Assembly: GCA_963763115.1 (NCBI GenBank)
Contig: CAVXNM010000028.1
Location: 16,790-80,789 of the forward strand
Direction of reading: 5' to 3'
DNA: 64,000 bases
From: CAVQCA01 sp963763115
GTDB lineage: Bacteria > Pseudomonadota > Gammaproteobacteria > UBA9214
This document shows, in pieces, positions 8,067 to 15,977 of this stretch. Both the position numbers and the translations under genes were made by a program. The notes under the pieces were generated by a model, which was not told the DNA's origin, ran no database searches, and saw only the letters and a list, made by a program, of their open reading frames with translations. How positions within the stretch are numbered: the stretch's first letter is position 1; each line of letters begins with the position of its first letter.

Positions 8067-8954
8067 ATGCAATCGTTACGTGTATTGATTGTTGCAGGCC
8101 TGCTCATTGCGGGCACGGCCGGCCATGCCGCGAATACCACCCCTGTCGGTGCCGGGCACGGCGCTTCTGCCGTACACGAGGGGGGCGCAGGCAACGGGAC
8201 ACATGCCGCGCACCAGAGCGGTCCGACCTACGACGAGGCCGCCGCCCTTGCACGGAGTCAGGCGGCCATGGGGAACCGGGTCGGCGACTATGAGTTCCTG
8301 GACGGCGAGGGACGCCGCGTCACGCTGGACGCCTTGCGCGGCAAGCCGGTGTTGATCAGCCTGATCTATACCAGTTGTTATCACATCTGCCCGACGGTGA
8401 CGACCAATCTGGCCCGTGTGGTCAAAATCGCGCAGGATGCCCTGGGCGAGGACAGCTTCTCGGTCCTGACCATCGGTTTCGACACTCCGATTGATACGCC
8501 GGATCGCATGCGTGAGTTCAGCAAGCGGAAGGGCAATATCGATAACTGGTATTTTGTCAGCGCCAGCGCCGGGACCATCAACCGCCTGTGCGATGATGTG
8601 GGTTTCCTCTATTTCAAATCACCGAAAGGATTCGATCATCTTATCCAGGCCACGGTGCTCGATGCGGATGGCAAGGTGTACCGACAGATCTATGGTATGG
8701 CCCCGGAGCCGCCCGCACTGGTGGAACCGCTCAAGGAACTGCTGTATGGCAAGCCGGTGGCCGCCTCACCCATGAAAAGCCTGCTGAACAATATCCGTCT
8801 GTTCTGTACGGTCTATGACCCGACGACCGGACGGTATCATTTCGACTATTCGCTGTTTGTAAGTATTGCGATTGGCATTCTGACGCTCGGGGGCACCGCC
8901 GCGTTTATTGTTCATGCCTGGCGAAAATCCACGCCGCCTGGACCCGCCGTCTGA
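8067..8954 (+). CDS. SCO1/SenC-family copper chaperone
   Basis: Thioredoxin-fold protein that delivers copper to or reduces CuA centres; 295 residues. A signal peptide (residues 1-21) is followed by a His-rich linker (several HGA, HEG, HAAH groups, about 30-50), then the Sco core with C104 and C108 (TSCYHICPTV) and the third copper ligand H191 (FDHLIQ). An extra hydrophobic helix at about residues 262-284 anchors the C-terminus, which is unusual because most Sco proteins are anchored at the N-terminus. It follows ctaB by 265 bases containing a repeat, and precedes the cytochrome b fusion gene. A senC gene next to norSY is also known from ammonia oxidisers, supporting the assignment of the cluster. 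The ribosome binding site is weak. Confidence 0.88.
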   Translation: MQSLRVLIVAGLLIAGTAGHAANTTPVGAGHGASAVHEGGAGNGTHAAHQSGPTYDEAAALARSQAAMGNRVGDYEFLDGEGRRVTLDALRGKPVLISLIYTSCYHICPTVTTNLARVVKIAQDALGEDSFSVLTIGFDTPIDTPDRMREFSKRKGNIDNWYFVSASAGTINRLCDDVGFLYFKSPKGFDHLIQATVLDADGKVYRQIYGMAPEPPALVEPLKELLYGKPVAASPMKSLLNNIRLFCTVYDPTTGRYHFDYSLFVSIAIGILTLGGTAAFIVHAWRKSTPPGPAV

Positions 8955-8974
8955 ATTTCCGGGAGTCTGAGCAT

Positions 8975-10546
8975 GTGAGCGGTCCGCGCAGGGTAGTCAG
9001 GTGGGTGTTTGAAGGCGTCGAAAGCGGCTTCGACCGCGTTTTTGGTCCTGCCTGGAATCCGATGCTCCAGCTGGGTGCGCTCGGCTGGTTCTTCTACTGG
9101 ATCACCATCGTCAGTGGCATCTATCTCTACATCTTTTTCGACACCGGCATCAGTCAGGCCTATCAGTCGCTGGAATACCTGACCAACGTGCAGTGGTATG
9201 CCGGCGGCGTCATGCGCAGCCTGCATCGCTATGCCTCTGACGCCCTGATCATCGTTATGATGCTGCATCTGCTGCGCGAATACGTGATGGACCGCTATCG
9301 CGGTGCGCGCTGGTTTACCTGGTTTACCGGCGTGCCCCTCCTGTGGCTGGTTTTCGCCTGTGGCATCAGCGGCTACTGGATGGTATGGGACATACTCGCC
9401 CAGTACATCGCCATTGCCACCACGGAACTGCTTGACACACTGGGCATCTTCGGCGAGTCCATCGCCCGCAATTTCCTCAATCCCGAAACCCTGAGCGGCC
9501 GATTTTTCACGCTCATGGTGTTCATCCATATCGCGGTGCCACTGGTCATGCTGCTGGTGATGTGGATCCATATCCATCGCCAGCGCAACGCCAGGGTGAA
9601 CCCGCCTTTCGGCCTGGCCGTCGGTACCCTGGCAATGCTGCTGGTGCTGTCCTTCGTCAAGCCGGCCGTCAGCCAGGCACCGGCGGATCTAGGCGTCGTG
9701 CCTTCGGTGATCAATCTCGACTGGTTCTACCTGCTCGCTTATCCATTGCTCGATCAGATTCCCGGGCGGGTAATGTGGGCGATTGCCGGGGGCACTACGT
9801 TGTTCCTGCTGATCATGCCCTGGATGCCACCCCTGCCACGGACGGCACCGGCCCGGGTGGATCTGGATAACTGCAATGGCTGCGGCCGCTGCGTCGAGGA
9901 TTGCCCCTTCAGCGCCGTCGCGCTGCAGCCGCGCACCGACGGCGCCGGTTTTACGCAGGAAGCCGTTGTGACGAATGAGCTGTGCACCAGTTGCGGTATC
10001 TGCGTGGGGGCGTGCCCGACGTCCACCCCGTTCCGGCGCACGAGCGCGCTTATCCCCGGTATCGACCTGCCGCACCTGGTAATCCAGGACTTGCGTGACA
10101 AGACACTGGCTATGGCGGCCGGTCTCGGCGGAAATGCACGCGTCATCCTCTTCGGCTGCGCCCGGGGACCCGACTTATCCAGAATCAGGGACAGCGGGGT
10201 TGCGGTACTTGCGCTGCCGTGCATTGCGATGTTGCCGCCAAGCTTCCTGGATTTCATCATCATGCGCCATCATGCCGATGGCGTATTCCTGACCGGCTGC
10301 ACCGAGGGAGACTGTCACTACCGTCTCGGAATTCAGTTGATGGAACAGCGCCTTGCGGGGAAGCGCGATCCCTATCTACGCAAGCGTGTCCCGCGGGAAC
10401 GTATCGGCGAGTTCTGGTCCGGACTCACCCACGGCAAGCAACTCGAACGCGAACTTGCTGCTTTCCAGGAAAGGCTGAGGATGCTTCCGCTACTCGAGCG
10501 ACGCACTATTGAACGCACCAGCGAGGATACCGCGCGCCATGACTAG
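8975..10546 (+). CDS. cytochrome b - ferredoxin - MvhD-like fusion protein
   Basis: A 523-residue fusion. Residues 1-205 are a cytochrome b/b6-type core with two bis-histidine pairs, H84/H98 and H185/H199. Residues 210-285 resemble the subunit IV part, but the quinol-site PEWY motif is replaced by LDWF (about 248-251). Then come two [4Fe-4S] sets: C300, C303, C306, C310 and C337, C340, C343, C347. The C-terminal third resembles the small iron-sulfur subunit MvhD of heterodisulfide reductase/hydrogenase systems, with C395, C416, C442 and C447 (FGCARG, LPCIAM, TGCTEGDC). The start is the GTG at 8975 after a GGGAG box. Its place in the cluster suggests it passes electrons between the quinol pool and soluble or cupredoxin partners. 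Direction and partner are unknown. I know of no standard name. Confidence 0.82.
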   Translation: MSGPRRVVRWVFEGVESGFDRVFGPAWNPMLQLGALGWFFYWITIVSGIYLYIFFDTGISQAYQSLEYLTNVQWYAGGVMRSLHRYASDALIIVMMLHLLREYVMDRYRGARWFTWFTGVPLLWLVFACGISGYWMVWDILAQYIAIATTELLDTLGIFGESIARNFLNPETLSGRFFTLMVFIHIAVPLVMLLVMWIHIHRQRNARVNPPFGLAVGTLAMLLVLSFVKPAVSQAPADLGVVPSVINLDWFYLLAYPLLDQIPGRVMWAIAGGTTLFLLIMPWMPPLPRTAPARVDLDNCNGCGRCVEDCPFSAVALQPRTDGAGFTQEAVVTNELCTSCGICVGACPTSTPFRRTSALIPGIDLPHLVIQDLRDKTLAMAAGLGGNARVILFGCARGPDLSRIRDSGVAVLALPCIAMLPPSFLDFIIMRHHADGVFLTGCTEGDCHYRLGIQLMEQRLAGKRDPYLRKRVPRERIGEFWSGLTHGKQLERELAAFQERLRMLPLLERRTIERTSEDTARHD

Positions 10547-11042
10547 GCCGTTCCAGCTGCTGGGCCAGGCGATTGCCTATGCACTTTTTGCCGGGGTGAT
10601 CGGCTATTTTTCGACATCCCCCGCCTATACCCACCTCGATCCTGGACTTGCCCTGATCAAACTCAGTTTCAGTCATGCCGGTCAGCACAAGGGTGAATGC
10701 CGGCAGCGGACGCCAGAGGAAATTGCCAATCTGCCCCCCAATATGCGTCGTCCGATGGATTGCCCGCGAGAACGTCTGCCTCTGCTGGTCGAGATCGTGC
10801 TGGACGGGGAGCTCCTGTATCGTGGCGAACTGCCGCCCTCGGGTTTGGCGGGAGATGGCGCTGCCACAGCCTACCGGAAGTTTTCCATTGCAGCCGGGAA
10901 GCACCACCTCATGGCCCGTCTACGTGATAGCGACCGCTCGACAGGCTATGATTACGAGCAGGCAGCGGATATCACGTTGCATCCTCGACAGAACTTTGTC
11001 ATCGATTTCCGACCTGCACTGGGCGGGTTCCTGTTTCTATGA
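10539..11042 (+). CDS. membrane-anchored protein of unknown function
   Basis: A 167-residue protein with one N-terminal helix (about residues 5-25, LLGQAIAYALFAGVIGYF) and a polar domain with two cysteines (GECRQ and MDCPRE) around a conserved-looking segment (RTPEEIANLPPNMRRPMDCP). The rest is beta-rich and likely periplasmic. The ATG at 10539 overlaps the end of the fusion gene by eight bases, so translation is probably coupled; a start 30 bases earlier is less likely. I do not recognise the family. Tight linkage to the cytochrome b fusion suggests an accessory or assembly role. Confidence 0.75.
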   Translation: MTRPFQLLGQAIAYALFAGVIGYFSTSPAYTHLDPGLALIKLSFSHAGQHKGECRQRTPEEIANLPPNMRRPMDCPRERLPLLVEIVLDGELLYRGELPPSGLAGDGAATAYRKFSIAAGKHHLMARLRDSDRSTGYDYEQAADITLHPRQNFVIDFRPALGGFLFL

Positions 11043-11049
11043 GATTGTC

Positions 11050-11442
11050 ATGGCACTGATTGAATGGAAAGATGAATTCGCCACGGGTGTTCCTGATATT
11101 GACAACGAACACCAGCAGCTTATCGAGTTGATCAACGCCTTGCATGTCGCACTGAAGCGCGAGGAGGTTACCTATTCGGTGATGGATTTTCTGGGTCAGA
11201 TCTACGCCCGGATATCCGGGCACTTTGCCCTGGAAGAGAAAATCATGCGCGAGCGCGGCTACGACCAGTATGAGGATCACAAGGCAGACCATGAACGCCT
11301 GCTCGATGAGTTGCGGGACATCATGGATGACTATGAAGAGCATGCCTTTTTCAGCGACGAGGAGTTTGCCCGCCGGCTGGGGGCCTGGTTCACGGAGCAT
11401 TTCAAGACCCGAGACGCACGCCTGCACAAGCACCTGGCATAA
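11050..11442 (+). CDS. bacteriohemerythrin
   Basis: Non-heme di-iron protein of 130 residues, a typical single-domain bacteriohemerythrin that binds O2 or NO in the cytoplasm. The iron-ligand pattern is visible: N-EHQQL near residue 21, HFALEEKI (His-x3-Glu) near 58-62, DHKADHERLL (His-x3-His type) near 74-82, and HFKTRD (His-x4-Asp) near 117-122. It starts with ATG seven bases after the previous stop codon, so it belongs to the DNR-driven cluster. A hemerythrin in this position would buffer NO or O2 around the reductase; that role is inferred. Confidence 0.88.
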   Translation: MALIEWKDEFATGVPDIDNEHQQLIELINALHVALKREEVTYSVMDFLGQIYARISGHFALEEKIMRERGYDQYEDHKADHERLLDELRDIMDDYEEHAFFSDEEFARRLGAWFTEHFKTRDARLHKHLA

Positions 11443-11884
11443 GACGCCAGCCGTACACTGTTATCCGGAGGAATTGTTAAAGTCTGTCATTTCCGTGCAT
11501 GCGGGAATCCGGGATTTTAGGAGCCTGTCGGACTTAGGATAGATCTACTGTGCTGGCGGGAGAACGGCCCATATTTCCCCGATTTTTCGTTGCGTAGAAT
11601 GACTATGCGCCTCGAAATCGTGAAAATCTGTTCTCACTCTCCCACCATGCTCGCCACGACCACCTAAATCCGACAGACTCCTAGCGAGTGTAGCGGGTGC
11701 TGGTCGGGTTGTGCGAAGCCAAGCCCATCAACGGGTTGATGTAACAGTCCGGAATGTTGGGATTCACTTCGTTCAACAGTATCTACAGTGCCTGGTGAAT
11801 AGCTACGGAAACACACGATGGTTGGTCTGTACCTGGTCCGTTTTTTTTGTGAGCATCCATGGCTACCAGTTGCAGGCTATTTGT
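11443..11884. other. intergenic region between convergent hemerythrin and nirN genes
   Basis: Holds the inverted-end element at 11518-11683. To its right (about 11690-11830) lies a degenerate inverted pair (GGTTGTGCGAAGCCAAGCCC and GGGATTCACTTCGTTCAACA) resembling the common intergenic repeat of the type GTTGGGTTACGCTTCGCTAA. No gene was seen, and no clear terminator for either flanking operon. Confidence 0.6.
11518..11683. mobile_element. MITE-like element, TAGGAGCCTGTC inverted ends, copy A
   Basis: The left end TAGGAGCCTGTCGGACTTA (11518) and right end TAAATCCGACAGACTCCTA (ending 11683) are near-perfect inverted repeats; the 166-base element has no coding capacity. The same ends bound elements at 33754-33920 and, more divergently, 63313-63582. 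The interiors differ but share short blocks (TCTGTTCTC, CGTGCCAC-like). No target duplication is evident. Confidence 0.75.
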
Positions 11885-13462
11885 TCAGTGGCTGGTGCCT
11901 TCCGCATAGTGGATCTTGTTGTAGACGTTGTATTTGCCGACCGGCTTGTTCATGGGCAGGCGCTTGACCTCCTCGAGCGTGGCGGCGTCGTAGACCACCA
12001 CGGCGCCGTCGGTCTCCCAGATGCTGACCAGGGCGTATTTCCCGTCGCGGGTGAATTCCACGTGCGCGGAAGTCTTGCCGGGGGCCGGGCGCAGCGTTTT
12101 AACGATCTCCAGCGTCTGCTTGTCGATGACCTGCATCGCGTCCTTATCCGGACCGGAAAACACATCCACCCAGGCGTAGCGCGAGTTTTCATGGCTGCGT
12201 ATGAAAAAGCCCGGCCCGAGGGTCGTGATCTTTTTGATGGTTTTCCAGTTCGCGGTGTCGATGATGCTGACCACCCCCTCCCTGAGATTGGGTGTGGCCA
12301 GCACGGTGGCGCCGTTCCAGGGCCAGGTGATGCCAGAACCGAGGTGCGGCAGGCCCGGCAAGTCCACATCGGCGATCTTGCGACCGACGATGAGGTTGAC
12401 CACCTGTCCCTTGTTGCCGTCGCGCGCGGCGCCGATCAGGTGTTTATAGGACTGGTCGAAGAAGAAATCATCGAGGTAGTCATCGAGCCTGATGCGTCGC
12501 ACAGGAAAGCGGCCCGGCTCGGCCAGTCCCTCGCCCAGGCGGTAATCGTGCACCAGTCCGCCGTAGACGGGCGGCGGGTGGTCGACATAGCTGATCTCCC
12601 AGACCTCCCTGATATCCTTGAGCGCGACAATGAAACTCTGGCGCGGCGGCGCGGTGTAGACGGCGCTCACCCGCGAGCTCTTGTCAAAATCGTCCGTGGC
12701 CAAAATCACCTTGATCAGGCTCAGGTCGCGTGCGTCCAGCAGCACCAGGTCCTGCGGCAGGTAATTGCCGACCAGGACGTAACGGTCATCGGCCGACACC
12801 GCCGCATTGCGGGTATTGATGCCGGCGCGCACCTCGGCCACGGTTTCCAGCCGGTACATGTCGAACTTGCTGATCCAGCCGTCGCGCGAGGCGAAATAGA
12901 CGAAGCGACCGTCGGAGGAAAACTTCGGTCCGCCGTGCAGGGCATAGCGCGATTCGAAGCGGAAGATCGGCTCCAGTTTGTCGCCATCCAGCACCGTGAC
13001 GTGGTGATCGCCGGCCTCGACCACCAGGAACAGGTTCAGGGGATCGGCGTCGTAGACTGGCTTGACCGTCGTGGCGTTACCCTCGACCGACTCGGGTTTG
13101 TACACCACCCGGCTTGCCTTGATCTCTGCCTCACCCCACACCGGCGGACTCTTGGGAGCGGTGTAGATATACTCGACCAGCGCCGCGATCTCCTCCGGCT
13201 TCAGAACCTCCTTGAAGGCCGGCATCCGGGTGGCGGGCCGTCCCGAGGCAATGACCCCGACCGCCGTGCCCTTCGACGTGCGCTGCAAGTTCTCGGGCAG
13301 CAACGCCGGCCCCATGGCTCCCAGCCGGTCCGCGCCGTGACAGCTTGCGCAGTGTTTGGCAAACAGCGCGGTGGCGTCCGGCGACGCAGCGGCAACCGGG
13401 CCAATCAGTGACCCTAACAACACCGCAATCAACGATTGTCCGATCGATGTTCCATGCACCAT
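11885..13462 (-). CDS. nirN: NirN, cytochrome c/d1-type dihydro-heme d1 dehydrogenase
   Basis: Periplasmic c-type cytochrome fused to a d1-type beta propeller, 525 residues. NirN oxidises dihydro-heme d1 and hands it to NirS in the last step of d1 formation. A signal peptide (MVHGTSIGQSLIAVLLGSL onward) is followed by one heme c site, CASCHG, near residue 40, then an eight-bladed propeller with repeated DG..V...L units. It differs from nirS in this window and is shorter. The chosen ATG at 13462 gives a proper signal peptide; an in-frame ATG at 13534 would put 24 non-signal residues in front. The gene is separated from the nirJ end of the nir operon by a gene on the other strand, so it has its own transcript. 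A second NirS-like protein is the less likely alternative. Confidence 0.82.
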   Translation of the reverse strand: MVHGTSIGQSLIAVLLGSLIGPVAAASPDATALFAKHCASCHGADRLGAMGPALLPENLQRTSKGTAVGVIASGRPATRMPAFKEVLKPEEIAALVEYIYTAPKSPPVWGEAEIKASRVVYKPESVEGNATTVKPVYDADPLNLFLVVEAGDHHVTVLDGDKLEPIFRFESRYALHGGPKFSSDGRFVYFASRDGWISKFDMYRLETVAEVRAGINTRNAAVSADDRYVLVGNYLPQDLVLLDARDLSLIKVILATDDFDKSSRVSAVYTAPPRQSFIVALKDIREVWEISYVDHPPPVYGGLVHDYRLGEGLAEPGRFPVRRIRLDDYLDDFFFDQSYKHLIGAARDGNKGQVVNLIVGRKIADVDLPGLPHLGSGITWPWNGATVLATPNLREGVVSIIDTANWKTIKKITTLGPGFFIRSHENSRYAWVDVFSGPDKDAMQVIDKQTLEIVKTLRPAPGKTSAHVEFTRDGKYALVSIWETDGAVVVYDAATLEEVKRLPMNKPVGKYNVYNKIHYAEGTSH

Positions 13463-13831
13463 TTCATTCTTGTCCGACAGGAATTGAACCGAAGACGCAG
13501 GATAGGCCTTGCGTACCAGGGGAGAGCATAACAAAATAGCAGTGACCGCAAGGAGGCTGCGGGAATTACCGAACTCTAAAGAAGTATATACGTATTTACC
13601 CGTATATTGATTGGGGGTGCGTTGTGGTCAATCAGGTCGAATCGTCCGTTGAATCAATCATAAGATTCCGGCTAAATCAAATAAAACCGGTTGTACACGG
13701 TGTGCTTGGCACATGCCTTACGCGGGTAAAAAGCGAAACAAACGGATTTTCAATGCCAGTTGACTTCATGAAAAAAGTCTACGATTCTTTACCATGTATT
13801 TTAGATGGTTAACCTTTACGAGGAGCGCAGC
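13463..13831. other. divergent promoter region of nirN and the CsgG-like gene
   Basis: AT-rich stretches occur near 13577-13612 (GTATATACGTATTTACCCGT) and 13780-13805. TTGAT and TCAATCA half sites occur near 13608-13642, but without the four-base spacing of a DNR box. A 62-codon open frame from 13624 has no ribosome binding site and no protein-like features, so it was not called. Confidence 0.5.
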
Positions 13832-14686
13832 ATGAATAACAAATATTTCAGTCTTTCGGGGATACTCGCCAACTGGGGGCTGGGACTGGTGCTGTCGGCC
13901 GCACTGGGCGTGGCGGGATGCGAAGGCACCATGCCGTCTTTGGGGGGATCCAAGGTCACGAATACTGGAGCGGCCGGCGGTGCGACCTCGGAGAACGCAA
14001 ATACCCAGCTCGAGCACTGTACTGAATCCCTCGGCACGCTGGCCGTGGTGGAAGACCAGTACGCGCCCTGGTACGGCTATCTGGCCAATTACCACCTCGG
14101 CTCGACGGTCCCGGTGTTGCGCATGATGATTCAGCAGTCGAATTGCTTTGTCGTTGTCGAACGCGGTCGTGGTATGAATAACATGATGGGTGAGCGGGCA
14201 CTGCAGCAGAGTGGCGAGATGCGCTCGGGTAGCCAATTCGGCAAAGGCCAGATGGTCGCTGCGGATTACACCATGGAGCCAAGCATCGACTTCAACCAGA
14301 AGGGTACGGGCGGTGGGGGTGCGCTGCTCGGTGGTCTGTTCGGCAGCGTGGCGAGCGCTGTGGCGGGTGGTCTGAAATCCAACGAGGCCTCCACGACATT
14401 GCTCATGATCGACAACCGTTCCGGCGTGCAACTGGCCGCCGCCGAGGGTAGCGCCAAGAATTACGACTTCAACCTGTTCGGTGGTATGTTCGGCAATGGT
14501 ATGGGGGGTGGCCTCGGCGGCTATACCGACACCCCCCAGGGCAAGGTGCTGACGGCCGCATTCATGGATTCCTACAACCAGCTGGTCAAGGCCGTGCGCA
14601 ACTATGAGGCGCAAACGGTCAAGGGCGGACTGGGCACCGGAGGTAAGCTCGGCGTACAGGGTGGGAAGACGCCGGCTTCAAAATAA
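13832..14686 (+). CDS. CsgG-like outer membrane lipoprotein
   Basis: A 284-residue secreted lipoprotein: hydrophobic signal ending in the lipobox LGVAGC (cysteine near residue 28), then a domain with the CsgG/HfaB-type pattern (FVVVERGRGMNNMMGERALQ, followed by GQMVAADYTMEPSI). Glycine-rich loops (GTGGGGALLGGLFGS, GGMFGNGMGGGLGG) interrupt it. CsgG relatives form outer membrane secretion pores or bind peptidoglycan. AGGAG eleven bases before the ATG at 13832 fixes the start over an ATG at 13805. It lies on the plus strand between the minus-strand nirJ and nirN genes and has its own terminator. No curli or holdfast partner genes are nearby, so the function is open. Confidence 0.72.
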   Translation: MNNKYFSLSGILANWGLGLVLSAALGVAGCEGTMPSLGGSKVTNTGAAGGATSENANTQLEHCTESLGTLAVVEDQYAPWYGYLANYHLGSTVPVLRMMIQQSNCFVVVERGRGMNNMMGERALQQSGEMRSGSQFGKGQMVAADYTMEPSIDFNQKGTGGGGALLGGLFGSVASAVAGGLKSNEASTTLLMIDNRSGVQLAAAEGSAKNYDFNLFGGMFGNGMGGGLGGYTDTPQGKVLTAAFMDSYNQLVKAVRNYEAQTVKGGLGTGGKLGVQGGKTPASK

Positions 14687-14710
14687 TCGAACTACTATCA
14701 GCCTGAAAAC

Positions 14711-14753
14711 GGGAACGGAGGGCGGTACGCCTATCACTCCGTTCCTATTTTTG
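14711..14753 (+). terminator. rho-independent terminator of the CsgG-like gene
   Basis: Stem GGAACGGAG (14712-14720) pairs with CTCCGTTCC (14737-14745) and is followed by TATTTTTG. It lies 25 bases after the stop codon and six bases before the 3' end of the convergent nirJ gene. Confidence 0.8.
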
Positions 14754-14758
14754 TCATT

Positions 14759-15976
14759 TCACCCGACGTGGCGTATGGTACTGATCGCCAGTCCGGCGGG
14801 TTCGGGCCGGTCGGCGGCGTAATCCAACTCGCGGATGCCCAGTTCCTTGTCGTCGAGGTAGCAGGCGGGGTCTTCCCACCACGGGTCACCGGTCAGCTGG
14901 AAGGCGCGCACCCGGGTGTTGCCGCCGCAGATGTCGCGGAAGCCGCAGACGCGGCAGCGGCCCTTCAGCGGCCGCGGGCTTGCCTTCAGGCCCGCCATAA
15001 GCGGGTCGCGGGTGTCCGTCCAGATTTCCGAGAACGGGCGTACCTTCACGTTGCCGAGGTTGTAGTTCCACCAGAAGGTGTCGGGATGCACGTTGCCCAG
15101 GTTGTCGATGTTGGCGATGTTGACCCCGGAGGAATTGCCGCCCCAGCGCAGCAGCTGTGCGCGCAGCGCCTCGTGGTGCTCCGGCAGGTGGCGCTGCACC
15201 CATTGCAGCAGATAGACGCCGTCGGCGTCGTTGTTGCCGGTGACGAACTCGCGCCGGCGCCCGGCCTGTATATCCGCCCAGCAGGTATCGAACAGCAGGT
15301 CCATTAGCCGGCGCGTGGTCTGGTGCACGACGTCTGAGCGGCGGTTGCGGTTGCCGCGCCCGCCGTAATTCAGGTGCGAGACATAGAGTTTGTCGACCCC
15401 TTCGTCGTCCATGAGCTTGAGGATCTGTGGCAGTTCATGGGCGTTGTCCTGTGTCGGGGTGAAGCGCATGCCCACCTTGATGCCGGCCTCGTGGCAGAGG
15501 CGGATGGCGCGCAGCGAGGCGTCGAAGGCGCCCGCTTTCTGGCGGAAGCGGTCATGGGTATCGCGGAGGCCGTCGATGCTGATACCGACGTAGTCATAGC
15601 CGACCGCGGCGATGTCCCCGATGCGGCGCTTATCGATGAGCGTGCCGTTGGTGGAGAGTCCGACGTAGAAGCCCAGCGCTTTCGCACGACAGGAGATGTC
15701 GTAGATGTCCGGGCGCAGCAGCGGTTCGCCGCCGGAGAGGATCAGCACCGGTACTTTGAAACCGCGCAGGTCGTCCATGACGCCGAACACCTGGGCGCTG
15801 CTCAGCTCGCCGGGAAAGTCGATGTCGGCCGAGATCGAATAGCAGTGCTTGCAGGTCAGGTTGCAGCGGCGGATCAGGTTCCAGATGACCACGGGCCCGC
15901 TCGGCTTGCGGGATGCTTTTGGAGACATCTCCGGCGGCTGTGCCAGTGCGTGCAGATACTGCGAGATGCGAAACAT
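14759..15976 (-). CDS. nirJ: NirJ, radical SAM enzyme of heme d1 biosynthesis
   Basis: Radical S-adenosylmethionine enzyme that converts the propionate side chains of didecarboxysiroheme to the keto groups of heme d1. 405 residues, normal for NirJ. The Fe-S motif CNLTCKHCY (CxxxCxxC) is near residues 38-46, with GGEPLL near 81. The C-terminal SPASM-like region carries clustered cysteines (CRVCGFRDICGG near 345-356, and PACYL) for an auxiliary cluster. It starts one base after the nirH stop and is the last gene of the minus-strand nir operon. Heme d1-type NirJ is favoured over the related AhbC/AhbD enzymes because of the neighbours. Confidence 0.93.
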   Translation of the reverse strand: MFRISQYLHALAQPPEMSPKASRKPSGPVVIWNLIRRCNLTCKHCYSISADIDFPGELSSAQVFGVMDDLRGFKVPVLILSGGEPLLRPDIYDISCRAKALGFYVGLSTNGTLIDKRRIGDIAAVGYDYVGISIDGLRDTHDRFRQKAGAFDASLRAIRLCHEAGIKVGMRFTPTQDNAHELPQILKLMDDEGVDKLYVSHLNYGGRGNRNRRSDVVHQTTRRLMDLLFDTCWADIQAGRRREFVTGNNDADGVYLLQWVQRHLPEHHEALRAQLLRWGGNSSGVNIANIDNLGNVHPDTFWWNYNLGNVKVRPFSEIWTDTRDPLMAGLKASPRPLKGRCRVCGFRDICGGNTRVRAFQLTGDPWWEDPACYLDDKELGIRELDYAADRPEPAGLAISTIRHVG

Positions 15977-15977
15977 G

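Noticed and set aside
11711..13411. 566-codon plus-strand frame opposite nirN
   Set aside because: Antisense shadow; nirN on the other strand has a heme motif, signal peptide and propeller repeats.
13605..13642. TTGAT and TCAATCA half sites as a possible DNR box for nirN
   Set aside because: The spacing is not four bases and no -10 fits; weaker than the three accepted boxes.
13624..13812. 62-codon plus-strand frame upstream of the CsgG-like gene
   Set aside because: No ribosome binding site, unusual composition, and it overlaps the divergent promoter region.
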